From: Paenibacillus terrigena DSM 21567
GTDB taxonomy: Bacteria > Bacillota > Bacilli > Paenibacillales > Paenibacillaceae
NCBI RefSeq assembly: GCF_000374845.1
Contig: NZ_KB895415.1
Coordinates: 248,001-312,000, forward strand
DNA length: 64,000 bases
Reading direction: 5' to 3'
Each line of letters begins with the position of its first letter. Position 1 is the stretch's first letter. A model generated the notes under the pieces. It ran no database searches. It was not told the origin of the DNA and saw nothing but the letters and a program-made list of their open reading frames with translations. The position numbers and the translations under genes are program-made. Of the stretch, positions 44,849-52,888 are shown one piece after another.

Positions 44849-45535
44849 GTGGAATTATTTAGCTTAGATTTTTTTATCGCACTAGCCAACATCGTATTCG
44901 TAGACTTGCTCCTCGCAGGTGATAATGCGATCGTCATCGGAATGGCCGCACGCAACCTCGATGTAAAACAGCAAAAGAAAGCGATTGTTCTCGGAACTTT
45001 AGGCGCCGTGCTGATCCGAATATTCGCTACAATTATAGTCGTGAAGCTGCTGCAAATCCCTTGGTTATTGCTGGTTGGAGGACTCTTGCTGCTATGGATC
45101 TCCGTCAAACTATTAGCCGATCATACGGAAGAAGAAAATATCAAGCCCGGAACCTCACTCATGGCAGCGGTGTGGACAATCATCGTCGCCGATGCCGCGA
45201 TGGGTCTTGATAATGTGATCGCCGTAGCTGGAGCAGCTCAAGGGCATACGTTGCTCGTCGCAATTGGTCTCTTCATCAGTGTACCGATTGTTGTATGGGG
45301 AAGCACCGTATTCATTCGATTAATCGACCGATTCCCATGGATCATCTACTTCGGTTCGGCTGTGCTCGCATATAATGCCGCGAAGATGATTACGGAGGAG
45401 AAAAAGATACATCCTTTCTTTGAAGAATCTCCTGGTCTCAAGTGGACTTTCATTTTGATTATAGTTGCTGTCGTTCTTCTCGTCGGCAGATTGCTCAAGA
45501 ACGCCCAACACCGACGTGAACAGCAAAATGCATAA
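44849..45535 (+). CDS. TerC family integral membrane protein (paralogue 2)
   Basis: The 228-residue protein carries DLLLAGDNAIVIGMAARNLD and AAMGLDNVIAVAGAAQGH, the same motif pair as its divergent neighbour, and a basic tail. I chose the GTG giving (M)ELFSLDFFIALANIVFVDL because AGAGGAG lies 8 bases upstream. The open frame extends 40 codons further, but that part has no TerC similarity and no ribosome binding site. The paralogues differ enough to rule out a very recent duplication. Confidence 0.87.
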   Translation: MELFSLDFFIALANIVFVDLLLAGDNAIVIGMAARNLDVKQQKKAIVLGTLGAVLIRIFATIIVVKLLQIPWLLLVGGLLLLWISVKLLADHTEEENIKPGTSLMAAVWTIIVADAAMGLDNVIAVAGAAQGHTLLVAIGLFISVPIVVWGSTVFIRLIDRFPWIIYFGSAVLAYNAAKMITEEKKIHPFFEESPGLKWTFILIIVAVVLLVGRLLKNAQHRREQQNA

Positions 45536-45555
45536 CACGCAATGAATCAAAACAC

Positions 45556-45582
45556 AAAGGGCATCCCATCGGGATGCCCTTT
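45556..45582. terminator. Bidirectional terminator shared by terC paralogue 2 and thiI
   Basis: AAAGGGCATCCC and GGGATGCCCTTT form a perfect 12-bp stem with a 3-nt loop between two convergent genes, with T-runs in both directions. Confidence 0.92.
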
Positions 45583-45601
45583 TGATATTCACATAACATT
45601 T

Positions 45602-46888
45602 CTAAAACCAACTATCCTCAATCAGCTTCGTTGTCGGCTCGTTACTACCTTTAAAGTCCGCAGTCACTGTTTCTTTCTCCGCACTGCTCTCCTCATCGAT
45701 ATCATCACGAAGAACGATCGTCTCCGTATTTTTAACCGCTTCATCGATGAGCGCATCGAGACCTTCAATATGCGCTTCGATCTGCTCAACAATTCGCAAA
45801 TTCGGATTTGTAGCTGGTGATTTCGGCACGAACAAGGTACAACAATCCTCAAATGGCAGGATAGACAGATCATACGTTCCGATTTTTACAGAAATATCGA
45901 TGATCTCATTCTTATCCATCATCACGAGCGGTCTGAGCAGCGGAATATCCGTCGCCTTGCCAATGACATTCATACTGCCTAGCGTCTGACTTGCCACTTG
46001 TCCCAGACTATCGCCGGTCACGAGTGCCATCGCGCGATGCTGCTCCGCAAGTTTCGTCGCAATCCGAAGCATCGAACGCCGCATCAATGTAATGATGAGG
46101 TTGTCATGACCTACCTGTGTGAACCGCGTCTGAATTTCTGTGAAAGGTACCATATGCACTTTGATCTTGCCCGCGAATCCAGCGAGAACCTTCGCCAGAT
46201 CAAGCACTTTCTGTTGTGCTCGCTCACTCGTGAACGGATAGCTGTGGAAATGCACACATTCAATTTCAAGCCCTCTGCGAAGTGCCGACCACCCTGCGAC
46301 TGGACTGTCGATCCCTCCGGATAACAAAAGCATCGCTTTTCCGTTTGACCCTAGTGGGAACCCACCGACTGCCTGAACCACTTCATGATAAATATACGTA
46401 CCATCTTGACGAATCTCAATCCGCAGATCCACAACAGGCTGATTTACATTTACTTTCAATGCCGGGAACGTACGCAAAACCGGTGTTCCGATTAGATGAT
46501 TCATTTCCTGAGATCCATGCGGGAATCCTTTCCACACGCGTCGAGCACTGACCTTAAATGGAATAATCGCATCTTCTCCGTAGCGTTCCATCACTTCATG
46601 CATGAACTCGAGTGCAATTGCTTGAATATGCTCTAGCTCAGATTCGGCCCGCTTCACAAGACAAATCGAATTGATGCCAAAGACATTCTGCAGACGCGGC
46701 ACCACTTGATCGGAGTCTACACCGTGCAGTTCAACATAGATGCGCCCGTATTCTTTACGTACCTCAACTTCTGGGAACGCCGCCACTAGACGACGCACAT
46801 GGCTCAATGCTGTATTTTCAAATCTCGTCCTATTCTTGCCTTTCAGCGTAACTTCGCCGAAACGAAGAATTAACATATCGTATTTCAT
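45602..46888 (-). CDS. thiI: tRNA 4-thiouridine synthase / thiazole sulfur transferase ThiI
   Basis: ThiI adenylates U8 of tRNA for thiolation and can pass sulfur to thiamin thiazole. The 428-residue protein has an N-terminal ferredoxin-like and THUMP region and the PP-loop MLLLSGGIDSPVAGWSAL. The C-terminal part has ATDIPLLRPLVMMDKNEII and PFEDCCTLFVPKSPATNP. There is no rhodanese domain, as in other Gram-positive ThiI, so sulfur should come directly from the desulfurase encoded 8 bp upstream. Confidence 0.96.
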   Translation of the reverse strand: MKYDMLILRFGEVTLKGKNRTRFENTALSHVRRLVAAFPEVEVRKEYGRIYVELHGVDSDQVVPRLQNVFGINSICLVKRAESELEHIQAIALEFMHEVMERYGEDAIIPFKVSARRVWKGFPHGSQEMNHLIGTPVLRTFPALKVNVNQPVVDLRIEIRQDGTYIYHEVVQAVGGFPLGSNGKAMLLLSGGIDSPVAGWSALRRGLEIECVHFHSYPFTSERAQQKVLDLAKVLAGFAGKIKVHMVPFTEIQTRFTQVGHDNLIITLMRRSMLRIATKLAEQHRAMALVTGDSLGQVASQTLGSMNVIGKATDIPLLRPLVMMDKNEIIDISVKIGTYDLSILPFEDCCTLFVPKSPATNPNLRIVEQIEAHIEGLDALIDEAVKNTETIVLRDDIDEESSAEKETVTADFKGSNEPTTKLIEDSWF

Positions 46889-46896
46889 GAAACGTA

Positions 46897-48048
46897 TTAT
46901 CCCCTCTCAAGCGGCTTCAACTTCGTCACAATGATACGGAGCGCCGCTTCTAATGTTGCAATATCCTGTTCACTTTGTTCCGCGGCTAGACTGATTCGGA
47001 TCCCACCTGCAGCACGCGCTTCATTGCACCCCATCGCTAGGAGTACTCGACTTGGCTTCAAATCCTTCGAAGAACAAGCCGATTGGGTGGACGCCATAAT
47101 GTCTGATTCTTCAAGCATATGGATAATCACTTCCGGCTTCATGCCCGGATAGGAGAAATGCACAATATGTGGTGCTGCGCGTTCTGTATCTCTCCCTGAG
47201 TTCAACACCAGCTCAGGAATCGAATCAACGACCTGAATCAGCTGATTTCTTAATTGCAGCATTTTCTCTACGGCTTCAGGTTGACGTTCGATCGTCATCC
47301 GAATGGCCTTTGCCATGGCTACGATACCAGGCACGTTCAAGGTGCCTGGTCGCAAGCCCCGCTCTTGTTCGCCACCTGCATATAAGGATTGGAGCTGCAC
47401 GCCTTCTCGGCAATATAACAAGCCAACACCTTTAGGCCCTCTTACTTTGTGTGCAGAAATACTGTAGAGGTCTACGCCCCATTCCTTCAACTGAACAGGA
47501 AGTTTGCCAAGTCCTTGAACCCCATCCACATGGAAAATGATTCGAGGATAATCGCTTAATAATTTTCCAATCTCGGCGATGGGTTGAATGCTGCCCATCT
47601 CATTATTTACATGCATGATACTCACGAGAATGGTCTGTTCGGTGATGGCTGCCTGTAAATCTTCAAGGCGAATGCATCCCGATGCATCAACCGGTAAATA
47701 CGTAACGTCGAACCCTTGACGCTGCATGAGTCGACAGCATTCATAGACAGAGGAATGCTCGATGCCCGTTGTAATAATATGATTTCCGCGGCTCTTCTTC
47801 TTGAGCGCTGCACCCTGAATTGCGATATTGTTGCTCTCGGTCGCTCCAGATGTGAATAGGATTTCATTCGGACTTACTTTTAATGCCGCTGCAATGACTT
47901 CACGGGATCTCGTTACGAGCTTCTCCGCTGCAAGTCCAGCTTGATGAATTGAAGATGGATTGCTATATTGCATTCGCATCACTTCACTTAACGTTTGAAC
48001 GACCTCATCATAGGGTGGTGTTGAAGCACAATGATCAAAGTATAGCAT
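46897..48048 (-). CDS. Cysteine desulfurase (NifZ/IscS-like) dedicated to ThiI
   Basis: This PLP enzyme releases sulfur from cysteine as a persulfide. The 383-residue protein shows MLYFDHCASTPPYDEV, TSGATESNNIAIQG, TTGIEHSSV, HVDGVQGLGKLPV and the PLP lysine in SISAHKVRGPKGVGLLY. The catalytic cysteine is in STQSACSSKDLKPSRVLLAMG. It lies 8 bp before thiI, the same arrangement as nifZ-thiI in B. subtilis, which argues for tRNA thiolation rather than iron-sulfur cluster assembly. Confidence 0.94.
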   Translation of the reverse strand: MLYFDHCASTPPYDEVVQTLSEVMRMQYSNPSSIHQAGLAAEKLVTRSREVIAAALKVSPNEILFTSGATESNNIAIQGAALKKKSRGNHIITTGIEHSSVYECCRLMQRQGFDVTYLPVDASGCIRLEDLQAAITEQTILVSIMHVNNEMGSIQPIAEIGKLLSDYPRIIFHVDGVQGLGKLPVQLKEWGVDLYSISAHKVRGPKGVGLLYCREGVQLQSLYAGGEQERGLRPGTLNVPGIVAMAKAIRMTIERQPEAVEKMLQLRNQLIQVVDSIPELVLNSGRDTERAAPHIVHFSYPGMKPEVIIHMLEESDIMASTQSACSSKDLKPSRVLLAMGCNEARAAGGIRISLAAEQSEQDIATLEAALRIIVTKLKPLERG

Positions 48049-48097
48049 GAATGTTCTTCCTCTCTTGCGGGCACATAAACCATCCCAATGTGATATA

Positions 48098-48141
48098 CAA
48101 AGAAAAGGATCAAAGAATGAAGCTCTGCCTCATTTTGATCC
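48098..48141 (-). terminator. Terminator of the transglycosylase gene
   Basis: GGATCAA (48107-48113) and TTGATCC (48135-48141), extended by AATGA/TCATT, form a hairpin followed on the minus strand by TTTTCTTT. Confidence 0.7.
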
Positions 48142-48175
48142 GTCATTGAATCCTTATCCTGTTATAGAGCTAGCC

Positions 48176-48892
48176 TCACACCGTAACAGCACGGAGTGCG
48201 TTATCTATTTTATGCAAATAGTTCTGTGTTTCCTTCGGCAGCAAATGAAGCTTCGCCATCAAATCTTCCTCGGTCTGAATACCAAGTCGTGCTAGACGAT
48301 TCGGCCCACCATTGTAAGCTGCAAGCGCTAGCTTCTCTTGTCCATCAAATCGACGCAGTTGATAACTGAGATACCGTGTACCTCCATCAATGTTTTGCGC
48401 AGGATCAAATGAATTGCTAACCCCAAGACCACGAGCTGTTGCATCCATTAATTGCATGAGCCCCTTCGCTCCAGCGGAAGACACCGTATCTGGATTAAAA
48501 GAAGACTCAACCTTAATAACCGCCTTAATCAAGGCTTCACTAATGCCATACTTCTGGCTGGCCTGATGGACAAGATCATCATATTCCGTTGTGATCGTAG
48601 GCTGGTGCGATTTCCAATCACTCATTCCGCTCATTCCATCCGCAGAAATCGATGATGCCTGATCCCATGACGGACTTAAATTAGCTAATGTGTTCAAACT
48701 CAGGTTCGAAGTCGAGGAAGTCGCGGGAATACCCTCAGAATTCATCAACAGCTGCTCCAGCATTGCACCGAAGTCATTACTTGAACCCTGCGGTACCGTA
48801 GTACTCTCTAATGCCGTACCTGTCAAATCAATATTGTTCATCACTTGCATCTGAATCATTTGCTTCATCAAGCGCGGATCGATTTGCATCAT
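48176..48892 (-). CDS. Lytic transglycosylase SLT-domain protein
   Basis: The 238-residue protein has a Ser/Thr/Asn-rich N-terminal part of about 105 residues and a C-terminal SLT domain: YGISEALIKAVIKVESSFNPDTVSSAGAKGLMQLM with the catalytic glutamate, FDPAQNIDGGTRYL and ALAAYNGGPNRL. The fold cuts glycan strands to 1,6-anhydro-muramoyl ends. No signal peptide is visible, as in similar Bacillus proteins (YjbJ type), so the export route is unclear. Confidence 0.85.
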   Translation of the reverse strand: MMQIDPRLMKQMIQMQVMNNIDLTGTALESTTVPQGSSNDFGAMLEQLLMNSEGIPATSSTSNLSLNTLANLSPSWDQASSISADGMSGMSDWKSHQPTITTEYDDLVHQASQKYGISEALIKAVIKVESSFNPDTVSSAGAKGLMQLMDATARGLGVSNSFDPAQNIDGGTRYLSYQLRRFDGQEKLALAAYNGGPNRLARLGIQTEEDLMAKLHLLPKETQNYLHKIDNALRAVTV

Positions 48893-49070
48893 TTCTCCCC
48901 ATTCTTATTGATATGAGTTCAATAAAGACAACTTTGTTATTATTGTACACTTTTTCGATGGCTAGAACCACTATTTTTCGACATAAAATAACCCACAACG
49001 TGGAGATTTGACCTTCAAGCACAACTAAGTACATTGCGGGGGACCCCAGACATAAAAATGATATGCTCAT

Positions 49071-49110
49071 AAAAAAACAACGAGGCGATTGATTAAGTCG
49101 CCTCGTTGCT
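49071..49110 (-). terminator. Terminator of the DUF1540/membrane-protein pair
   Basis: CAACGAGGCGA (49078-49088) pairs perfectly with TCGCCTCGTTG (49098-49108). On the minus strand seven T follow. Confidence 0.93.
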
Positions 49111-49114
49111 CTTA

Positions 49115-49459
49115 TTACCGTATAAAGAATGCAAATACAAAAAATGCAACCCCACCAAGAATCATCGACCAACTACCTAAGCCACGCTGACCTTGCTGAT
49201 AAGCATAAAAGCCAAGGATACCAGCCGTTGGTCCCATAATGACAGGCCAGAAAAATAATGAAGCGATCGCAAACACAAGAGCAATCCAGCCCAAGCTCAC
49301 CCCTGCGCCTGCATCTGCATCTTCACGAGCAGTACGGCCCATATCATCCTTCTCGACCCAAGCGCCTGGTGCAACTTCCGCACTGTATTCTTCCCTGTCT
49401 TCTACGCTTCCGCGATGTTCTTCCTTCACATGGTGAGATCCGTTACGTTTCTTCTTCAC
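49115..49459 (-). CDS. Small membrane protein with charged N-terminal tail
   Basis: The 114-residue protein has a highly charged hydrophilic head (KKKRNGSHHVKEEHRGSVED...) and two membrane helices (LGWIALVFAIASLFFWPVIMG and WSMILGGVAFFVFAFFI) joined by PTAGILGFYAYQQGQRGLG. That pattern occurs in DUF4190-like proteins. The GTG start overlaps the stop of the DUF1540 gene (GTGA) and has GAGGGTGG upstream, so the two are translationally coupled. Function unknown. Confidence 0.75.
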   Translation of the reverse strand: MKKKRNGSHHVKEEHRGSVEDREEYSAEVAPGAWVEKDDMGRTAREDADAGAGVSLGWIALVFAIASLFFWPVIMGPTAGILGFYAYQQGQRGLGSWSMILGGVAFFVFAFFIR

Positions 49460-49686
49460 TTGGATCCACCCTCTTTGTGCTTGAACGTGTGGCAGCATGT
49501 GACGGAAGAGGTAGGCGCTTTCTCAGGCGCTTTCGAACCGAAGTCCGCAGCGAATTCGGCATCATATTGAGCTTGTGCATTCGCATCAATGTCAATGATG
49601 ATGGATTGTGCATGACATTTGTTCCCTGCAGCCCAGTAACTGCAGTTCGCAACACTACAATTTACAATTGGTTTGGTTGTTGTCAT
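49456..49686 (-). CDS. DUF1540 cysteine-rich protein
   Basis: The 76-residue protein has the DUF1540 motif VNCSVANCSYWAAGNKCHAQSIIIDIDANAQAQ and a second cysteine group (TCCHTF) at its end, suggesting metal binding. The family is common in Bacilli and Clostridia with no known function. Of two adjacent ATG codons the second is better spaced from GGGGTGA. It is the first gene of a two-gene unit with the overlapping membrane protein. Confidence 0.82.
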   Translation of the reverse strand: MTTTKPIVNCSVANCSYWAAGNKCHAQSIIIDIDANAQAQYDAEFAADFGSKAPEKAPTSSVTCCHTFKHKEGGSK

Positions 49687-49789
49687 CATTTATCACCCCA
49701 ATTACAAGTTACCCTGCATTGCGGTGCACTAAACAAGTAAATATTAGAGGTCTTTCAAAAAATCGACTGAACGATTTTAGACGTTCACA

Positions 49790-50287
49790 TTAAACTTTCT
49801 GGTTCTGCATCCGACGTTGTGTCAAATAATCACTCTCATAATAAGTAAGGTCTTCGCGTAACTCCTCGTACACCTTGCTAAGCTCCAAAATAATCTCCCG
49901 AGCCAATCGAATAGGCTTCTTGCTGAATCGAATAGCATCTTGTCCTGTATAAGCATACCGTCCGTCTTCCGAATAACATTCATTCTTCGGATAATAAAAG
50001 CTATTCACGCAGCGATGATAAACGTCATATAAAGCTTTCTCGCCAAAATCGACATCAAATGTCGCACGTCTAAGCGCTACACCGAGCGCTTCATAAGATA
50101 CTTCGGAGAATACAAGCAAATGCCGCATGTCAGACAAATATCCTTGGTAGAATTCGGTCATTTCTTGGTCTTCTTCCGCTAATTTCGCAAGTGAATACTC
50201 ATTCAAGAAGCTCTCCATCTGCTTAATCACAAGCTTTAATTTATCTCTTGTTGATTCACAAAGTTGCTTCACATTGGCTGCTGACAT
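49790..50287 (-). CDS. DUF3907 (YpuI-like) protein
   Basis: The 165-residue helical protein contains FYQGYLSDMRHLLVFSEVSYEALG, EKALYDVYHRCVNSFYYPKNECYSEDGRYAYTGQDAIRF and a C-terminal LTYYESDYLTQRR. These fit the DUF3907 family represented by YpuI of B. subtilis. No catalytic motif is visible and the function is unknown. It is soluble and apparently monocistronic, divergent from the subtilase gene. Confidence 0.82.
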   Translation of the reverse strand: MSAANVKQLCESTRDKLKLVIKQMESFLNEYSLAKLAEEDQEMTEFYQGYLSDMRHLLVFSEVSYEALGVALRRATFDVDFGEKALYDVYHRCVNSFYYPKNECYSEDGRYAYTGQDAIRFSKKPIRLAREIILELSKVYEELREDLTYYESDYLTQRRMQNQKV

Positions 50288-50432
50288 ATATGGCTCCCCC
50301 TTAGCAAATGTTCCAACTAAATCCTACCATAAATCATTTCGAAACGGTACTCTTTTCCTGTCGAATAAAATGACCTCCAGAGTCTCAATCTAAGACGAGA
50401 GTTTATTATTCAGGACAACGGAGGGATTACTT

Positions 50433-52328
50433 ATGCGGCGAGGCCTTATCGCCTTCTTATTCGTGATCGGAATCGGGGTGCTACTATACCCCATCATAAC
50501 ATCTAATAACTCGACACCCAAAGGGCCGCAGCCGACTCCACAAGCTGCACCAGCTGCACCTCGAGCTACTGCCCTGCAAGAGAAGAACATAAAGCAGATG
50601 GTAGTACAAAATGACGTACAGTTAACCGAAAAGATGTGCAAAATCGATTGCAACCATCATCTTCATCAAATGCTTCAAGACCTGGAACAAGCCTCACCCG
50701 CACAAATAAAATCCTATGCTGCGAAATTGCAGAAAGACCATCAGCATATGGCTTACCTCGTCTGGGTGAACAACGAAGAGCATCGTGAGTATGGACAATT
50801 GTCAGAAACTCTGCAACCGGAAGCTAAGGCTCAACTGGAACAGGAAATCCAGAAGGCCAAACAAAAAGTCAAGCAGCGTGAATCTTATGAAGCGTCGCCA
50901 ACCCTGAAAGGGGGGCATAAATACCTCGTTCTCGGTGTTCCTTCCAAAACCAATGAGAGCCACGGTATTGTCGCTGCCATCAATCAAGAAATATTAAACA
51001 CAGTTAATAAGCATCAGCGCCGTAATCTTCGTCTGATCCCTTATCCGCATGATCAAAAGTACCGGGTGAAGACAGTCGATACGGATGATGGGAAAAGAAA
51101 ACGGGTCACCCAAGGCGAGCAAAACGGCGATACGAGCCACTACTATACGAATGAGATCGTCGTTCGCTTCAGACACCAGCCAACAGAAAAGCAGCTGGCG
51201 CAAATGAAAAAAGATATCCATAGCAGCTATGTTCGGCAGGCAGGCTACGCATTCATTTTCCGCTCCAAGTATATGTCTGCGGAGGAATTAGAGAATTACT
51301 TCAAGAAATGGGATCCCGTTTATATCGAGCCGCATTTCCTCTACATGACCAATGATGTCGCTGTAACACCAACAAACGGAGGCGAAGAGCAGCCGAATGA
51401 TTCGCTCTACAAAGAGTACCAATGGAACTTGCCTATCATTGATACGAACAAGGGCTGGGGGTTATCAAAGGGTAATAACCAAGTTATTGTCGCAGTGGTG
51501 GATACAGGGGTAGATATTAACCATCCTGACCTGAAAGGCCAACTGCTCAAAGGCTATAACGCCATTGATCCTGGCTCTGACCCTATGGATGATGTTGGTC
51601 ATGGCACTCATGTTGCCGGGATTATCGCCGCCAAAGTCAATAACCGTGAAGGGATCGCCGGTATGTCTTGGTATAACAAGATTCTGCCGGTCAAAGTACT
51701 CGATAATTCTGGTGCTGGAACAACCTATTCTGTAGCGCAAGGCATCATTTGGGCAACCGATCATGGAGCAAAAGTCATTAACCTCAGCCTTGGCAACTAT
51801 GCTCAAGCCAATTTCTTGCATGATGCAATTAAATATGCTTATGACAAAGATGTCGTCGTCATCGCCGCTACAGGGAATGATAATACAGATCAACCTGGTT
51901 ATCCAGCTGCTTATCCCGAGGTTTTCGCCGTCTCTGCGACGAATAAATCGAAGCATCGCGCTTCCTTCTCGAATTATGGTGATTATGTCGATGTCGTTGC
52001 TCCAGGTGAAAATATTGCGAGTACATTCCCGAATAACCAGTATGCAGCGCTTTCCGGTACATCAATGGCCTGCCCGCATGTCTCGGCACTCGCAGCGCTC
52101 ATTCGTTCTGCGAACCCGACGCTTAAAAATACAGAAGTCATGGATCTGATGCGGAAGAGCGTTATCGATCTGGGACCTGCTGGTAAAGATATTGATTTTG
52201 GTTATGGTCAAATTGATGTGGTCAAAGCATTACAAGCCGCTGATCAACAAAGCCATACACTCAATTTCTTCCCTTATTCCGTCAAAAAATCAATGGATTC
52301 GGCGGAGGCAAAATATATTCATAAATAA
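50433..52328 (+). CDS. Secreted subtilisin-like serine protease (S8)
   Basis: The 631-residue protein has an N-terminal signal or membrane anchor (GLIAFLFVIGIGVLLYPII), a Pro/Ala-rich linker, and a pro-region of about 290 residues with a coiled-coil-like stretch near 120-150. The S8 domain carries the triad Asp in AVVDTGVDINHPDL, His in GHGTHVAGIIA and Ser in LSGTSMACPHVSALAA, plus the oxyanion Asn in AATGNDN. The domain is complete. The extended pro-region is unusual against subtilisin. GGAGGG precedes the ATG. A 0A-box-like TGTCGAA lies 68 bp upstream. Confidence 0.92.
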   Translation: MRRGLIAFLFVIGIGVLLYPIITSNNSTPKGPQPTPQAAPAAPRATALQEKNIKQMVVQNDVQLTEKMCKIDCNHHLHQMLQDLEQASPAQIKSYAAKLQKDHQHMAYLVWVNNEEHREYGQLSETLQPEAKAQLEQEIQKAKQKVKQRESYEASPTLKGGHKYLVLGVPSKTNESHGIVAAINQEILNTVNKHQRRNLRLIPYPHDQKYRVKTVDTDDGKRKRVTQGEQNGDTSHYYTNEIVVRFRHQPTEKQLAQMKKDIHSSYVRQAGYAFIFRSKYMSAEELENYFKKWDPVYIEPHFLYMTNDVAVTPTNGGEEQPNDSLYKEYQWNLPIIDTNKGWGLSKGNNQVIVAVVDTGVDINHPDLKGQLLKGYNAIDPGSDPMDDVGHGTHVAGIIAAKVNNREGIAGMSWYNKILPVKVLDNSGAGTTYSVAQGIIWATDHGAKVINLSLGNYAQANFLHDAIKYAYDKDVVVIAATGNDNTDQPGYPAAYPEVFAVSATNKSKHRASFSNYGDYVDVVAPGENIASTFPNNQYAALSGTSMACPHVSALAALIRSANPTLKNTEVMDLMRKSVIDLGPAGKDIDFGYGQIDVVKALQAADQQSHTLNFFPYSVKKSMDSAEAKYIHK

Positions 52329-52342
52329 AGCCGTAAATGAAA

Positions 52343-52386
52343 TAAAACCCGCAAAACACGATAGCCGTGTCTTGCGGGTTTTATTT
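52343..52386. terminator. Bidirectional terminator shared by the subtilase gene and rnpB
   Basis: AAAACCCGCAAAACACG-ATAGC-CGTGTCTTGCGGGTTTT forms a long stem with T-runs on both strands. It lies between the protease stop and the 3' end of RNase P RNA, which converge here. Confidence 0.92.
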
Positions 52387-52387
52387 A

Positions 52388-52797
52388 GCGTGGAAAGCTC
52401 GCCATAAGCCGGGTTCTGTACTCACCGTGGTACAACGGGAGCTACCCTCCCACTTGTGAGTGACAATCATCTATCTAGACCGTACATTACTGCACGGTTC
52501 CAGCGACCAACCCAGACGCGCCTCGGGCTAAGGCTGCAGCCTCGAAAGCTGCCAGCGTCTCATTAGGTCTTGCTCCAGATGGGGTTTACCAGGAACGAAG
52601 TCACCAGCGTTCCTCGTGGTCTCTTACACCACGGTTCCACCCTTGCCTGATCCGCTTGCGCGGCCATCGGCGGTCCATTTCTGTGGCACTATCCTTCAAC
52701 TCGCGTTGACTGGACGTTATCCAGCATCCTGCCCTATGGAGCCCGGACTTTCCTCTCGTGAATAAATCACCAGCGATTGTCTGTCAAACTTTCCGAC
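52388..52797 (-). ncRNA. rnpB: RNase P RNA, class A-like architecture
   Basis: This is the catalytic RNA that matures tRNA 5' ends. On the minus strand GAGGAAAGTCCGGGCTCC, ATAGGGCAGGATGC, ACCGCCGATGGCC, GCGCAAGCGGATCAGG and ACAGAACCCGGCTTATGG occur in the order found in Escherichia coli RNase P RNA. P1 (GGAAAGTTTG against CGAGCTTTCC), a GTAA-capped P18, and GACGC/GCGTC plus GCAGC/GCTGC helices compatible with P16-P17 can be drawn. B. subtilis-type (class B) landmarks are not seen. Ends are approximate. Confidence 0.95.
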
Positions 52798-52807
52798 AAC
52801 ATACGTT

Positions 52808-52836
52808 AGTATACTCGCATTTCCGTCAAAGCACAA
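52808..52836 (-). promoter_or_regulatory. Candidate rnpB promoter
   Basis: On the minus strand TTGTGC (52831-52836) and TATACT (52808-52813) are 17 bp apart. The predicted start near 52801 fits the 5' strand of helix P1. Confidence 0.65.
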
Positions 52837-52888
52837 CCTCAAACTCCTTACAATCCTTGCTTATTATGGAACGCGTGGCAATCTTCGT

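Noticed and set aside
48828-49172. Minus-strand open frame of 114 codons between the transglycosylase and DUF1540-pair genes
   Set aside because: It runs across a strong terminator and overlaps two real genes in other frames.
50359-50365. TGTCGAA before the subtilase listed as a firm Spo0A site
   Set aside because: A single 7-mer is expected several times by chance in 64 kb on two strands, and there is no second box or matching promoter layout.
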